From assembly GCF_000955805.1 (NCBI RefSeq), contig NZ_JYOA01000004.1, forward strand, positions 243,406 through 307,405: a stretch of DNA of 64,000 bases. The letters are read 5' to 3'. The notes beneath the pieces were generated by a model. It worked only from the letters and a program-made list of their open reading frames with translations, was not told the origin of the DNA and made no database searches. This document shows positions 29,841-38,404 of this stretch, piece by piece. The translations under genes were made by a program, and so were the position numbers. This DNA is from Pseudomonas sp. 21. GTDB lineage: Bacteria; Pseudomonadota; Gammaproteobacteria; Pseudomonadales; Pseudomonadaceae. Positions within the stretch are counted from its first letter, which is position 1. Each line of letters begins with the position of its first letter.

Positions 29841-30323
29841 ATGACAGACACCCCGCAGGACAACCCCTTCCAGACGCCCACTGCCGTCCTCCAGGACACG
29901 GCGACCACCGCCACCGGCGAACCGCTCTACCGCCTCGCCGCCGTCGGCATAGCCACCTTCTTCGGCACGCCCATCGCCGGCGCCTGGGTCATCGTGCAGA
30001 ACCTCAAGGCACTGGGCCGCCGCCACGAATCCCGCAATATCTGGTTGATGGGCATCGGCTTGACCCTCGCCATCTTGGTACTCGGCTACTTCCTGCCGGA
30101 AAACACTTCCGGTACGCCCATCGCCGTCGGCACAGTCGTCGGCATGTACTACCTCGCCAAGCAGACCTTCGGCGTCACCGTGGAGCGCCACCTCGTTGCT
30201 GGCGGCCAGTGGCGCTCGAACTGGCGTGCCTTTGGCATCAGCCTGCTGTTCCTGCTCGCCGTCATCGCGGTAATCCTCGTCGTCTCGTTCTTCCTGGTCT
30301 ACATCCTCGGCGTAGAGCTCTGA
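29841..30323 (+). CDS. Hypothetical membrane protein
   Basis: This 160-residue protein is not recognised. After a polar N terminus rich in Thr, Pro and Gln (about 30 residues), it has about four hydrophobic spans (near 33-52, 68-84, 92-106 and 128-157). A ribosome-binding site (GGAG) is 9 nt before the ATG. It stands alone between the leuA terminator and the hairpin at 30339, so it is probably a single-gene unit. Codon use resembles neighbouring genes. Confidence 0.7.
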   Translation: MTDTPQDNPFQTPTAVLQDTATTATGEPLYRLAAVGIATFFGTPIAGAWVIVQNLKALGRRHESRNIWLMGIGLTLAILVLGYFLPENTSGTPIAVGTVVGMYYLAKQTFGVTVERHLVAGGQWRSNWRAFGISLLFLLAVIAVILVVSFFLVYILGVEL

Positions 30324-30338
30324 CTTCCGCCTAAAGAT

Positions 30339-30362
30339 TCCCCCTAGCCCCCTAGGGGGAAG
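30339..30362. promoter_or_regulatory. Perfect inverted repeat upstream of the MFS/porin pair
   Basis: TTCCCCCTAG (30339-30348) and CTAGGGGGAA (30353-30362) are exact complements around CCCC. There is no T-tract. It starts 15 bp after the preceding gene and lies about 220 bp before the MFS start. It could be an operator or a terminator stem. The rest of 30363-30583 shows no gene. Confidence 0.45.
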
Positions 30363-30583
30363 TCTCCGCAATGCTGGGGCTCGCCCCGATTACTCCCCGC
30401 TCTCCCCTTCCCTAGTCTTGCGTGCACTGCCGTGAAAGCGGCAGGCAAACAAAAAACCGTGTCACGCAATCAGACACTTTCGGCCGCCCCTGCCTTGCGT
30501 ACAGAGGCGCCTGGTTACCTACAACAACAACGAGCTCGACGTGCTTGGCCATCTGCCTTCACCCGCTTCAGGAGCCAGTAACC

Positions 30584-31954
30584 GTGAACCCGCAATCTCC
30601 CCACCCGCAATCCGTCCGTGCTTCCCGTTATTCCTGGTATGTCGTTGTGCTGTGCATGGTGGCGTACATCTTCTCCTTCGTGGACCGGCAGATCCTCTCG
30701 CTGATGATCGAGCCGATCAAAGCCGACCTGCAGATCAGCGATACCCAGTTCAGCCTGCTCAGCGGGCTGGCCTTCTCGCTGTTCTACGCCTTCATGGGCC
30801 TGCCCATCGCCTATCTCGCCGACCGCTCCTCGCGGGTCAGGATCATCGCCATCGGCGTGGCCTTCTGGAGCTTTGCCACGGCCGCATGCGGGCTGTCGAA
30901 GAACTTCCTGCAGATGTTCCTGGCGCGCATGAGCGTGGGCGTCGGCGAAGCCGCGCTGACGCCGGCGACCTACTCGATGCTCGCCGATCTGTTCCCCAAG
31001 GAGAAACTCGGCCGCGCGCTGGGGCTGTACTCCATGGGCGCCTTCCTCGGCGGCGGCCTGGCCTTCCTGGTCGGCGGCTACGTGATCGAGGCGCTGCGCG
31101 ACGTGCCAGCCATCGACCTGGGCTGGCTGGGCCAGGTGCGCTCCTGGCAGATCGCCTTCTTCATCGTCGGCCTGCCCGGCGTGCTGGTGGCACTGCTGAT
31201 CGCGCTGACCATCCGTGACCCGAAGCGCAAGGTGGCGAACCCGGAGCACAAGGCGACCATCGGCGACGGCCTGCGCTTCCTGCGCCGCCACCGCGCGACC
31301 TTCACCTGCCACTATCTGGGCTTCTCCTTCTTCGCCATGTGCCAGTACGCGCTGATGGGCTGGGCGCCAGCCCTGTACATCCGCCAGTACGGCCTGACGC
31401 CGCTGGAGGTGGGCTACATCCTCGGCGGCATCCTGCTGGTGCTCAACACCGCCGGGGTGTTCTGCGCCGGCTGGCTGGTGGACGTACTGCAGAAGCGCGG
31501 GCGCAGCGATGCCGCGCTGATCAGCGGCATGCTCGGCGTGGCCTGCACCATTCCCTTCGTCATCGGCTCGGTGACAGCCGGCACCCTGCAGCTGTCGGTG
31601 CTGCTGATGGGCCCGGCGATGTTCTTCTGCGCCTTCTGCATTTCCACCTCGGCGGCCGCCATGCAGGTGCTCACGCCCAACCGCCTGCGTGCGCAAGTCT
31701 CGGCACTGTTCCTGCTGGTCTCCAACCTGATCGGCCTGGGCGTCGGCACCACGCTGGTGGCACTGCTGACCGATCAGTACTTCAAGGACCCGAAGGCCGT
31801 CGGCTCGTCCATCGGCATCATCGTCACCCTCGCCGGCTTGCTCTGCCTGTGGCTGCTGGGCAACGGACGCAAGCACTTCCGCCGCAGCCTGGGCCAGGAG
31901 CAGGCTGCCCAGCCTGCAGCCGTACCGCTGGACAGCGCCGCCACCGCGAACTGA
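30584..31954 (+). CDS. MFS transporter (spinster-like family)
   Basis: This 456-residue inner-membrane transporter has about 12 hydrophobic spans. It carries the MFS motif between spans 2 and 3 (GLPIAYLADRSSRVRI) and the N-terminal FVDRQILSLM segment typical of spinster-like MFS proteins, which often move aromatic or organic acids in Pseudomonas. The start chosen is GTG at 30584, with AGGAG 9 nt upstream. The frame is open for 54 more codons without similarity. It lies 80 bp before an OprD-family porin on the same strand, forming a likely two-gene uptake unit. The substrate is unknown. Confidence 0.85.
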   Translation: MNPQSPHPQSVRASRYSWYVVVLCMVAYIFSFVDRQILSLMIEPIKADLQISDTQFSLLSGLAFSLFYAFMGLPIAYLADRSSRVRIIAIGVAFWSFATAACGLSKNFLQMFLARMSVGVGEAALTPATYSMLADLFPKEKLGRALGLYSMGAFLGGGLAFLVGGYVIEALRDVPAIDLGWLGQVRSWQIAFFIVGLPGVLVALLIALTIRDPKRKVANPEHKATIGDGLRFLRRHRATFTCHYLGFSFFAMCQYALMGWAPALYIRQYGLTPLEVGYILGGILLVLNTAGVFCAGWLVDVLQKRGRSDAALISGMLGVACTIPFVIGSVTAGTLQLSVLLMGPAMFFCAFCISTSAAAMQVLTPNRLRAQVSALFLLVSNLIGLGVGTTLVALLTDQYFKDPKAVGSSIGIIVTLAGLLCLWLLGNGRKHFRRSLGQEQAAQPAAVPLDSAATAN

Positions 31955-32034
31955 TCGCGCCCGCCTCGACAAGACGTACGCCCGTTTGCCGGCGTGGCGC
32001 CCCGCGCCCCGGCGAACGCGCCCAGGAGATGACG

Positions 32035-33273
32035 ATGTTGCGTAATCGCTTTACCGGCGCGCTGCTTTCCAGCGCGCTGTTGCCCCTCTGCGCCCAGGCC
32101 GACCTGATCGACGACAGCCGCCTGGATACCACCCTGCGCAATTTCTACATGCTGCGCGACTACCGCCAGGACAATGCCCCGCAGTCCCAGGCCGGTAGCT
32201 GGTCCCAGGCCGTGCTGGAACGCTTCAGCTCCGGCTTCAGCGAAGGCACCATTGGTGTCGGTGTGGACTTCACCGGTTTCTATGCCTTGAAACTCGACGG
32301 CGGCGCCGGCACCAGCAACGACAGCAACCTGCCCTACGACCGCACGACCGGCGAGCCGGTGGATGACTTCAGCCGTGGCGGCGCCACGCTCAAGCTGCGT
32401 TATTCGAAGACCACGTTGAAGGTCGGCCTGCTGGAACCGCGTCTGCCAGTGATCTTCCAGGATGACGTACGCGTACTGCCGCAGACCTTCCAGGGCGTGA
32501 TGCTGGAGTCGAAGGAGTCGGAGCGCTTCAAGTTCACCGCCGCGCAGCTGTGGAACACCAGCACCCGCGCCTCCAGCGACCGCGAAGCGTTCTACCTGGC
32601 CACCCGCCCCGCCAGCCAGGACAGCAACAAGTTGAACCTGGGCGGTGTCGATGCGCAGTGGACGCCCGGCCTGTCCACCAGCTACTACTTCGCCCAGCTC
32701 GAGGACATCTACGACCAGCACTATGTCGGCGCCAACTTCAAGCAGCCGGTCGGCGAGAACACCGCGCTGCTCGGCACCCTGAGCTACTTCCACAATGAGG
32801 AGTCCGGGCAGGCGTTGTCCGGTCGTATCGACAACCGCGCCTACGGGGCGCGGCTGGGCGTGAAGCACGGCGGCCACACGTTGTCAGCCACCTACCAGCG
32901 CATGCTGGGTGAAGACATGTTCCCCATGTTGCTGGGCAACACGCCGCAACCCTACCTGGTCAACTGGGTCACCAACGGCGGGTTCTTCTGGGCGCAGGAG
33001 CGCTCCTACCAGCTGCGCTATGACTATGACTTCGCCAGCCTCGGGCTACCCGGCCTGGCCCTGATGACGCGCTACACCAAGGGCACCGACATCTCGCGAG
33101 CGGGGCAGGAAGACGGCCACGAGTACGAGCGCGATACGGATATCGGCTACACGATCCAGGGCGGACCGTTGAAGACGCTGTCCTTCCTGATGCGCACCTC
33201 CAGCGTACGCAGCAGCTATTCCAACGACTACGACGAGGTGCGCTTCATCACCAGCTATCCGCTGGCGTTCTGA
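32035..33273 (+). CDS. OprD-family outer-membrane porin
   Basis: This 412-residue protein has a signal peptide ending AQA (about residue 22) and an 18-strand-type barrel ending in the aromatic residue Phe. The N-terminal SRLDTTLRNFYMLRDYR and the DFTGFYALKLDGG and LPVIFQDDVRVLPQTFQG segments are OprD-family hallmarks. It gives specific passage to small substrates, here presumably the substrate of the adjacent MFS protein. ATG at 32035 is chosen because AGGAG is 6 nt upstream; the ATG at 32029 directly abuts it. A 12-bp terminator hairpin follows. Confidence 0.88.
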   Translation: MLRNRFTGALLSSALLPLCAQADLIDDSRLDTTLRNFYMLRDYRQDNAPQSQAGSWSQAVLERFSSGFSEGTIGVGVDFTGFYALKLDGGAGTSNDSNLPYDRTTGEPVDDFSRGGATLKLRYSKTTLKVGLLEPRLPVIFQDDVRVLPQTFQGVMLESKESERFKFTAAQLWNTSTRASSDREAFYLATRPASQDSNKLNLGGVDAQWTPGLSTSYYFAQLEDIYDQHYVGANFKQPVGENTALLGTLSYFHNEESGQALSGRIDNRAYGARLGVKHGGHTLSATYQRMLGEDMFPMLLGNTPQPYLVNWVTNGGFFWAQERSYQLRYDYDFASLGLPGLALMTRYTKGTDISRAGQEDGHEYERDTDIGYTIQGGPLKTLSFLMRTSSVRSSYSNDYDEVRFITSYPLAF

Positions 33274-33285
33274 AGGCCCAGAAAT

Positions 33286-33313
33286 GAAGAAGGCCCCTTT
33301 CGGGGCCTTCTTC
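33286..33313. terminator. Bidirectional terminator after the porin gene
   Basis: GAAGAAGGCCCC (33286-33297), a TTTC loop and GGGGCCTTCTTC (33302-33313) form a 12-bp stem between converging genes, 13 bp past the porin stop and 2 bp before the stop of the minus-strand gene. Confidence 0.8.
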
Positions 33314-33315
33314 GT

Positions 33316-33648
33316 TCACTCGTCGTCGCCACTGGCCGTCACGGCGCCCAGGCAACACAGGCGGTGCTGTTGTTCACCGCCCTGCAGCAGCCAGCTCTCG
33401 TCCTCGGTCTGGTAGCTGGCCTCCATCACCTGGTTGTAGCTGAAGCGCCATTCGCGGCGGTCACGACCGTCGATGGATTCGATCTGCAGCACCACGTCTT
33501 CGCTGGCGAAGGGTTGCCCAGCGTTGGCGGCGGCGTCCGCCTGGTCCAGCAATGCCTCGTTGAGCTCGAACTGCCAGGCATGCAGACCGTCGATCAGGAG
33601 CATATCGGCGGTTTCCAGCTGGTCCAGCAGGTAGGGAGTCGTGGTCAT
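33316..33648 (-). CDS. DUF5629-like hypothetical protein
   Basis: This acidic 110-residue protein has no signal peptide or membrane span. It resembles the Pseudomonas DUF5629 family (LETADMLLIDGLHAWQFE near the start). No function is known. The ATG at 33648 is chosen; an in-frame GTG lies 9 bp upstream. It is divergent from the aldo/keto reductase gene and converges with the porin gene. Confidence 0.7.
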   Translation of the reverse strand: MTTTPYLLDQLETADMLLIDGLHAWQFELNEALLDQADAAANAGQPFASEDVVLQIESIDGRDRREWRFSYNQVMEASYQTEDESWLLQGGEQQHRLCCLGAVTASGDDE

Positions 33649-33781
33649 GTTCGGCACTCGGCAATTGGGCTGGCCGCCATGATAGACCAGCTGGGTGCCA
33701 GCTGCCGGTTATTCCGCCCGGCGCGGGCAGAGGCGGCGTCTACACTGAGGGTTCTCGCACATCCCAGAGGAGGCAAAGCAG

Positions 33782-34735
33782 ATGCGTACACGCGAACTCG
33801 GACAATCGGGCCTGAAGATTCCCGCGCTGGTCTTCGGCGGCAATGTGTTCGGCTGGTCCGCCGACGAAGCGACCTCCTTCCGCCTGCTCGACGCCCTCCT
33901 CGACGCCGGGCTCAACTGCATCGACACCGCGGACGTCTACTCGCGCTGGGCTCCCGGCCACGAGGGTGGCGAGTCGGAAGTACTGATCGGCAAATGGCTG
34001 AAGAAGACCGGCAAGCGCAACCAGGTGCAGATCGCCACCAAGGTCGGCATGGACATGGGCAACGGCCACAAGGGGCTGTCGGCGGTGTACATCGAGCAGG
34101 CGCTGGGGCGTTCGCTCAAGCGCCTGCAGACCGACTACATCGACCTCTACCAGTCCCACTGCGACGACCCGCATACCTCAATGGAGGAAACCATGGGCGC
34201 CTTCGCCGAAGCCGTGGAGCATGGCAAGGTCCGCGTCATCGGCGCCTCCAACCTGGACGCCAAGCGCCTGCGCGAAGCCCGTGAAGTCTGCGACCGGCTG
34301 AAGCTGCCGAACTACCAGAGCCTGCAGCCCAACTACAACCTTTACGATCGCGCCAACTACGAGACCCACCTGGAACCCACGGTGCAGCAGTTGGGCATTG
34401 GCGTCATCAGCTTCTATTCGCTGGCGGCGGGCTTCCTCACCGGCAAGTACCGCAGCGAAGCGGACCTGGGCAAGAGCAGCGTGCGCGGCTACAAGGTGAA
34501 GAACTTCATGAACGAGCGCGGCTTCGCCATTCTCGATGCACTGGAAGACGTGGCCGGCGAACTCAAGGCCACCCCGGCACAGGTCGCCCTGGCCTGGCTG
34601 ATGGCCCGCCCGAGCATCACCGCGCCGATTGCCAGCGCATCGAGGCTGGAGCAGTTGCCGGACCTGATCGCGGCGGTGGACCTGAAGCTCAGTGACGAGG
34701 TGATGCAGCGCTTGAACACCGCCAGCGCGTATTGA
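33782..34735 (+). CDS. Aldo/keto reductase
   Basis: This 317-residue NADPH-dependent reductase has the TIM-barrel AKR pattern: NCIDTADVYSRW with catalytic Asp and Tyr, ATKVGMDMG with catalytic Lys, DLYQSHCDDP with the His, GVISFYSLAAGFLTGKYR, and the cofactor-binding C terminus PIASASRLEQL. It is close to the AKR11/Tas-like group; substrate unknown. GAGGAG is 9 nt upstream of the ATG. It is a single-gene unit and ends 13 bp before a REPIN. Confidence 0.9.
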   Translation: MRTRELGQSGLKIPALVFGGNVFGWSADEATSFRLLDALLDAGLNCIDTADVYSRWAPGHEGGESEVLIGKWLKKTGKRNQVQIATKVGMDMGNGHKGLSAVYIEQALGRSLKRLQTDYIDLYQSHCDDPHTSMEETMGAFAEAVEHGKVRVIGASNLDAKRLREAREVCDRLKLPNYQSLQPNYNLYDRANYETHLEPTVQQLGIGVISFYSLAAGFLTGKYRSEADLGKSSVRGYKVKNFMNERGFAILDALEDVAGELKATPAQVALAWLMARPSITAPIASASRLEQLPDLIAAVDLKLSDEVMQRLNTASAY

Positions 34736-34748
34736 GCGGGGCGGAAAC

Positions 34749-34811
34749 ATCGCGGACGAAGTCCGCTCCTACGCGGTGTCATATTTCGTAGGAGCGGACT
34801 CCGTCCGCGAT
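34749..34811. repeat. REPIN (two inverted REPs)
   Basis: Arms 34749-34773 and 34787-34811 (25 bp each) are reverse complements at 24 of 25 positions, with a 13-bp spacer. Each arm has the GTAGGAGCG head and a GGACTCCGTCC-type hairpin. It lies between the converging aldo/keto reductase and omega-amidase genes. Confidence 0.9.
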
Positions 34812-34821
34812 TGGCATCCGA

Positions 34822-35616
34822 TTAAAACTGGATATCGAACCGATCTGCATCCAGGTTCGCCGGGAAGCGCTCCCGGTAAGCCGCCAGCTCCGCCGCATTC
34901 AGGGCGATCTGGAACACCCCGTCGGCATCGCCCGCCGCGAGCAGGTTGTCGCCCTGGAAATCCAGCACCTGGCTGTCGCCGGAATAGGCGTGGCCCTTGC
35001 CGTCTTCACCGACGCGGTTGACCGCGGCGACATAGCAGAGGTTTTCGATGGCCCGCGCCGGCAGCAGGCGGTTCCAGTGCTGGCGGCGCGCGGCCGGCCA
35101 GTTGGCGGTATACAGCAGCAGGTCGGTGTCCTGGGCATCGCGGCTCCACACCGGGAAACGCAGGTCGTAACAGACCAACGGGCGAATCCGCCAGCCCTTC
35201 CATTCCAGCAGCACCTGCTGCTCGCCTGGCGTGTAGTGCTTGTGCTCACCCGCCATGCGGAACAGGTGGCGCTTGTCGTAATGCAGCATCTCGCCGTCCG
35301 GGCGCGCCCACAGCAAACGGTTGCGATGGCTGCCGTCGGCAGCGCGGATGATCACGCTGCCGCAGACCACGGCATCGAGCCTCGAGGCCTGCTCGCGCAG
35401 CCAGGCGTAGGTCGCGCCCTCCTCCGCCTCGGCCAGTGCCTCGGAGTCCATGGAGAAGCCGGTGGTGAACATCTCCGGCAGGATCACCACGTCCGCACCA
35501 CCGGCGCTTTCCAGCAGCGCGTCGAAGCGCTCGCGGTTGGCCTTGGCGTCGTGCCAGACCAGGGTGGTCTGCACGAGGGCAAGCTTGAGGTCGGGCAGTT
35601 GGCTCAGATCGCGCAT
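34822..35616 (-). CDS. Nitrilase-family omega-amidase (YafV-like)
   Basis: This 264-residue carbon-nitrogen hydrolase has the triad Glu48 (ILPEMFTTGFSM), Lys115 (HYDKRHLF) and Cys149 (LVCYDLRFPVW). It hydrolyses 2-oxoacid omega-amides such as alpha-ketoglutaramate. The start at 35616 lies inside the end of the aminotransferase gene (13-bp overlap), so both are translated together. That pairing supports the glutamine-transaminase/omega-amidase route used in methionine salvage. Confidence 0.88.
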   Translation of the reverse strand: MRDLSQLPDLKLALVQTTLVWHDAKANRERFDALLESAGGADVVILPEMFTTGFSMDSEALAEAEEGATYAWLREQASRLDAVVCGSVIIRAADGSHRNRLLWARPDGEMLHYDKRHLFRMAGEHKHYTPGEQQVLLEWKGWRIRPLVCYDLRFPVWSRDAQDTDLLLYTANWPAARRQHWNRLLPARAIENLCYVAAVNRVGEDGKGHAYSGDSQVLDFQGDNLLAAGDADGVFQIALNAAELAAYRERFPANLDADRFDIQF

Positions 35617-36752
35617 AGTCGTTCCGCTGCCTGGCGCAGCGTCTCCTCTTTCTTGGCGAAGCAGAAGCGCACCAGGCGCATGTCCGCCGGGGCCTGCTGG
35701 TAGAACACCGAGACCGGGATGGCGGCCACACCGTGCTCGCGGGTCAGCCACTCGGACATGGCGACGTCATCGAGGTCCGGGCGGATCGCCGAGTAGTCCA
35801 CCACCTGGAAGTAGGTGCCAGCGGCACGCTGGAAGGTGAAGCGCGAACCCTCCAGCAGGTCGCAGAACAGGTCGCGCTTGGCCTGGTAGAAGCCCGGCAG
35901 CTCGCGCAAGTGCTCCGGGTGCGCGGCCATGAAGTCAGCCAGCGCCCATTGAAGCGGGGTCACGCCACAGAAGTTCACGTACTGGTGGATCTTGCGCATC
36001 TCCGCCGACAGCGCCGGCGGCGCCACCACGTAGCCGGTTTTCCAGCCAGTGACGTGGTAGGTCTTGCCGAAGGAGCTTATGACGAAGGCGCGCGGATACA
36101 ACTCGTCATGGGCCAGCACGCTGGCGTGCTGCACGCCGTCGTAGATCAGGTGCTCGTAGACCTCGTCGCTGATCAGGTAGATCTCGCGATCACGAATCAG
36201 CTCGGCCAGGCGATCCAGGTCGGCACGGTCGATCAGCGCACCACTGGGGTTGTGCGGGCTGTTGAGGAAGATCAGGCGCGTGCGCGGGGTAATGGCATCG
36301 GCCAGGCGCTGCCAGTCGATGCGGAAGCCGGGCTGGCTCAACGCAACGTGCACGCAACGACCGCCGGCCAGTTCTACCGAAGGTTCGTAGCTGTCATAGC
36401 AGGGGTCGAGGACGATGGCTTCGTCGCCGGGGCGGATCAGCGCCTGTACCGCACAGAAGATCCCTTCCGTCGCGCCGGGGACGATGGTCACCTCGGAGTC
36501 GGCGCTGACGCTACGCCCATACAGGCTGGCGACCTTGAGCGCGACCTGTTCACGCAGCGCCGGCAGGCCGGTCATCGGGCTGTACTGGTTGTTTCCGGCC
36601 AAGACATGGCGGGCAACCGCTTCGAGCAGCGGCGCGGGGCCGGGGAAATCCGGGAAGCCCTGCGAGAGATTCAGCGCCCCGCTTTCGGCGGCGAGCTGGG
36701 ACATGCGGGTGAAGATGGTGGTGCCGACATTCGGCAGTTTGCTGGTGAGCAT
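35604..36752 (-). CDS. PLP-dependent aminotransferase (methionine/glutamine type, YbdL-like)
   Basis: This 382-residue class I/II aminotransferase has NSPHNPSGAL, SDEVYEHLIYDG and the PLP-binding Lys230 in SSFGKTYHVTGWKTGY. Closest family is YbdL/kynurenine aminotransferase III, which transaminates methionine and aromatic amino acids using glutamine or 2-oxoacids. It overlaps the omega-amidase gene, which would remove the alpha-ketoglutaramate it makes from glutamine. The exact substrate is inferred. Confidence 0.9.
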   Translation of the reverse strand: MLTSKLPNVGTTIFTRMSQLAAESGALNLSQGFPDFPGPAPLLEAVARHVLAGNNQYSPMTGLPALREQVALKVASLYGRSVSADSEVTIVPGATEGIFCAVQALIRPGDEAIVLDPCYDSYEPSVELAGGRCVHVALSQPGFRIDWQRLADAITPRTRLIFLNSPHNPSGALIDRADLDRLAELIRDREIYLISDEVYEHLIYDGVQHASVLAHDELYPRAFVISSFGKTYHVTGWKTGYVVAPPALSAEMRKIHQYVNFCGVTPLQWALADFMAAHPEHLRELPGFYQAKRDLFCDLLEGSRFTFQRAAGTYFQVVDYSAIRPDLDDVAMSEWLTREHGVAAIPVSVFYQQAPADMRLVRFCFAKKEETLRQAAERLCAI

Positions 36753-36833
36753 GGCGTGACTACAGGCTGCAGGCGATGAGAGGGAAGTCCCTACTCTATC
36801 GCCTGCGGCTTGCGGTCTAAAGCCTGACAGACG

Positions 36834-38321
36834 TTATTTACGTTTGTCCTTCTTCTTCTTCTCTGCCTTCTTGTGGTGCGACATCAGGCGGCGCTTCTTA
36901 TTGACCTGGCGATCGGTGAGCTGGGTCTTCTTGCCCTCGAACGGGTTGTCACCGCCCTTGTACTCGATGCGGATCGGCGTACCGACCAGCTTCAGCACGC
37001 GACGGAAGGTCTTCTCCAGGTAGCGCGTGTAGGCCTTGGGCACTGCGTCCACCTGGTTGCCGTGGATCACGATCAGCGGCGGGTTGGCGCCCCCAAGGTG
37101 CGCATAGCGCAGCTTGATGCGGCGGCCGTTGACCATCGGCGGCTGGTGGACCTGGATGGCGTCCTCGAGGATCTGCGTGAGCTTGCTGGTAGGCCAGCGG
37201 GTCACGGCGGAACGGAAGGAATCCTGCACCGACTTGTACAGGTGACCAACGCCGGTGCCATGCAGCGCGGAGATGAAGTGGATGTCGGCGAAGTCGGCGA
37301 ACATCAGCCGGCGTTCGAGTTCGGTCTTCACGTAGTCGCGCTCGGCGGACTCCATGCCGTCCCACTTGTTCAGCGCAATGACCAGCGCACGGCCGGTCTC
37401 CAGCACAAAGCCGAGCAGGTTGAGGTCGTGCTCGACCACGCCTTCGCGGGCGTCCATGACGAAGATGACCACGTTGGCGTCCTGGATCGCCTGCAGGGTC
37501 TTCACCACGGAGAACTTTTCCACCGCTTCGAAGATCTTGCCGCGGCGACGCACGCCGGCGGTGTCGATCAGGGTGTACTTCTCTTCGTTGCGCTCGAAGG
37601 GGATGTAGATACTGTCGCGGGTGGTGCCGGCCTGGTCGTACACGATCACCCGCTCTTCACCGAGCATGCGGTTGACCAGGGTGGACTTGCCGACGTTGGG
37701 GCGACCGATGATGGCGATCTTGATGCCATCCTTCTCGCTCGGGCCGGGAATGCGCTTGGCTTCCTCGCCCTCGGCGACCTCTTCCAGCTCGCTGGGCAGG
37801 TCGTTGTCTTCCGGCGCTTCGGGCTCCGGAGCGAACATCTCGCCCAGCGCTTCCTGGAGCATCTGGGTGATGCCACGGCCGTGGGCGGCGGCAATCGGGA
37901 TCGCATGCCCCAGGGCCAGCGGGCTGAACTCGGCGCGGGCGATGTCCGGATCGACGGTGTCGACCTTGTTCGCCACCAGGTAGGTGCGCTTGTTCTTCTT
38001 GCGCAGGTGCTCGCCGATCATCTCGTCGGCGGCGGTGAGGCCGGCGCGGGAGTCGACCATGAACAGGACGGCATCGGCCTCTTCGATGGCCTGCAGCGAC
38101 TGCTCGGCCATCTTGGCGTCGATACCCTCTTCGTCACCGGAGATACCACCGGTATCGATGACGATGAATTTCTTGCCCTGCCACTTGGCCTCGCCGTACT
38201 GGCGGTCTCGGGTCAGACCTGCGTACTCGGCGACGATGGCGTCACGGGTGCGGGTCAGGCGGTTGAACAGGGTGGACTTGCCGACGTTCGGGCGGCCCAC
38301 CAGGGCTATTACGGGAACCAT
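36834..38321 (-). CDS. der: Ribosome biogenesis GTPase Der
   Basis: This 495-residue protein has two GTPase domains in tandem, each with GRPNVGKST (near residues 9 and 204), DTGG/DTAG G3 motifs and NKVD/NKWD G4 motifs. A C-terminal KH-like domain and a Lys-rich tail follow. It acts in 50S subunit assembly. bamB lies 83 bp upstream on the same strand, in the usual gammaproteobacterial order. Confidence 0.96.
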   Translation of the reverse strand: MVPVIALVGRPNVGKSTLFNRLTRTRDAIVAEYAGLTRDRQYGEAKWQGKKFIVIDTGGISGDEEGIDAKMAEQSLQAIEEADAVLFMVDSRAGLTAADEMIGEHLRKKNKRTYLVANKVDTVDPDIARAEFSPLALGHAIPIAAAHGRGITQMLQEALGEMFAPEPEAPEDNDLPSELEEVAEGEEAKRIPGPSEKDGIKIAIIGRPNVGKSTLVNRMLGEERVIVYDQAGTTRDSIYIPFERNEEKYTLIDTAGVRRRGKIFEAVEKFSVVKTLQAIQDANVVIFVMDAREGVVEHDLNLLGFVLETGRALVIALNKWDGMESAERDYVKTELERRLMFADFADIHFISALHGTGVGHLYKSVQDSFRSAVTRWPTSKLTQILEDAIQVHQPPMVNGRRIKLRYAHLGGANPPLIVIHGNQVDAVPKAYTRYLEKTFRRVLKLVGTPIRIEYKGGDNPFEGKKTQLTDRQVNKKRRLMSHHKKAEKKKKDKRK

Positions 38322-38404
38322 GCGGCTCTCCAGGAAATTTGATTTTCAGAAAACACGACGGCCGCTGCCGTTTTTCACGGCAGCGGCCGGCAGTAACACT
38401 CAGC

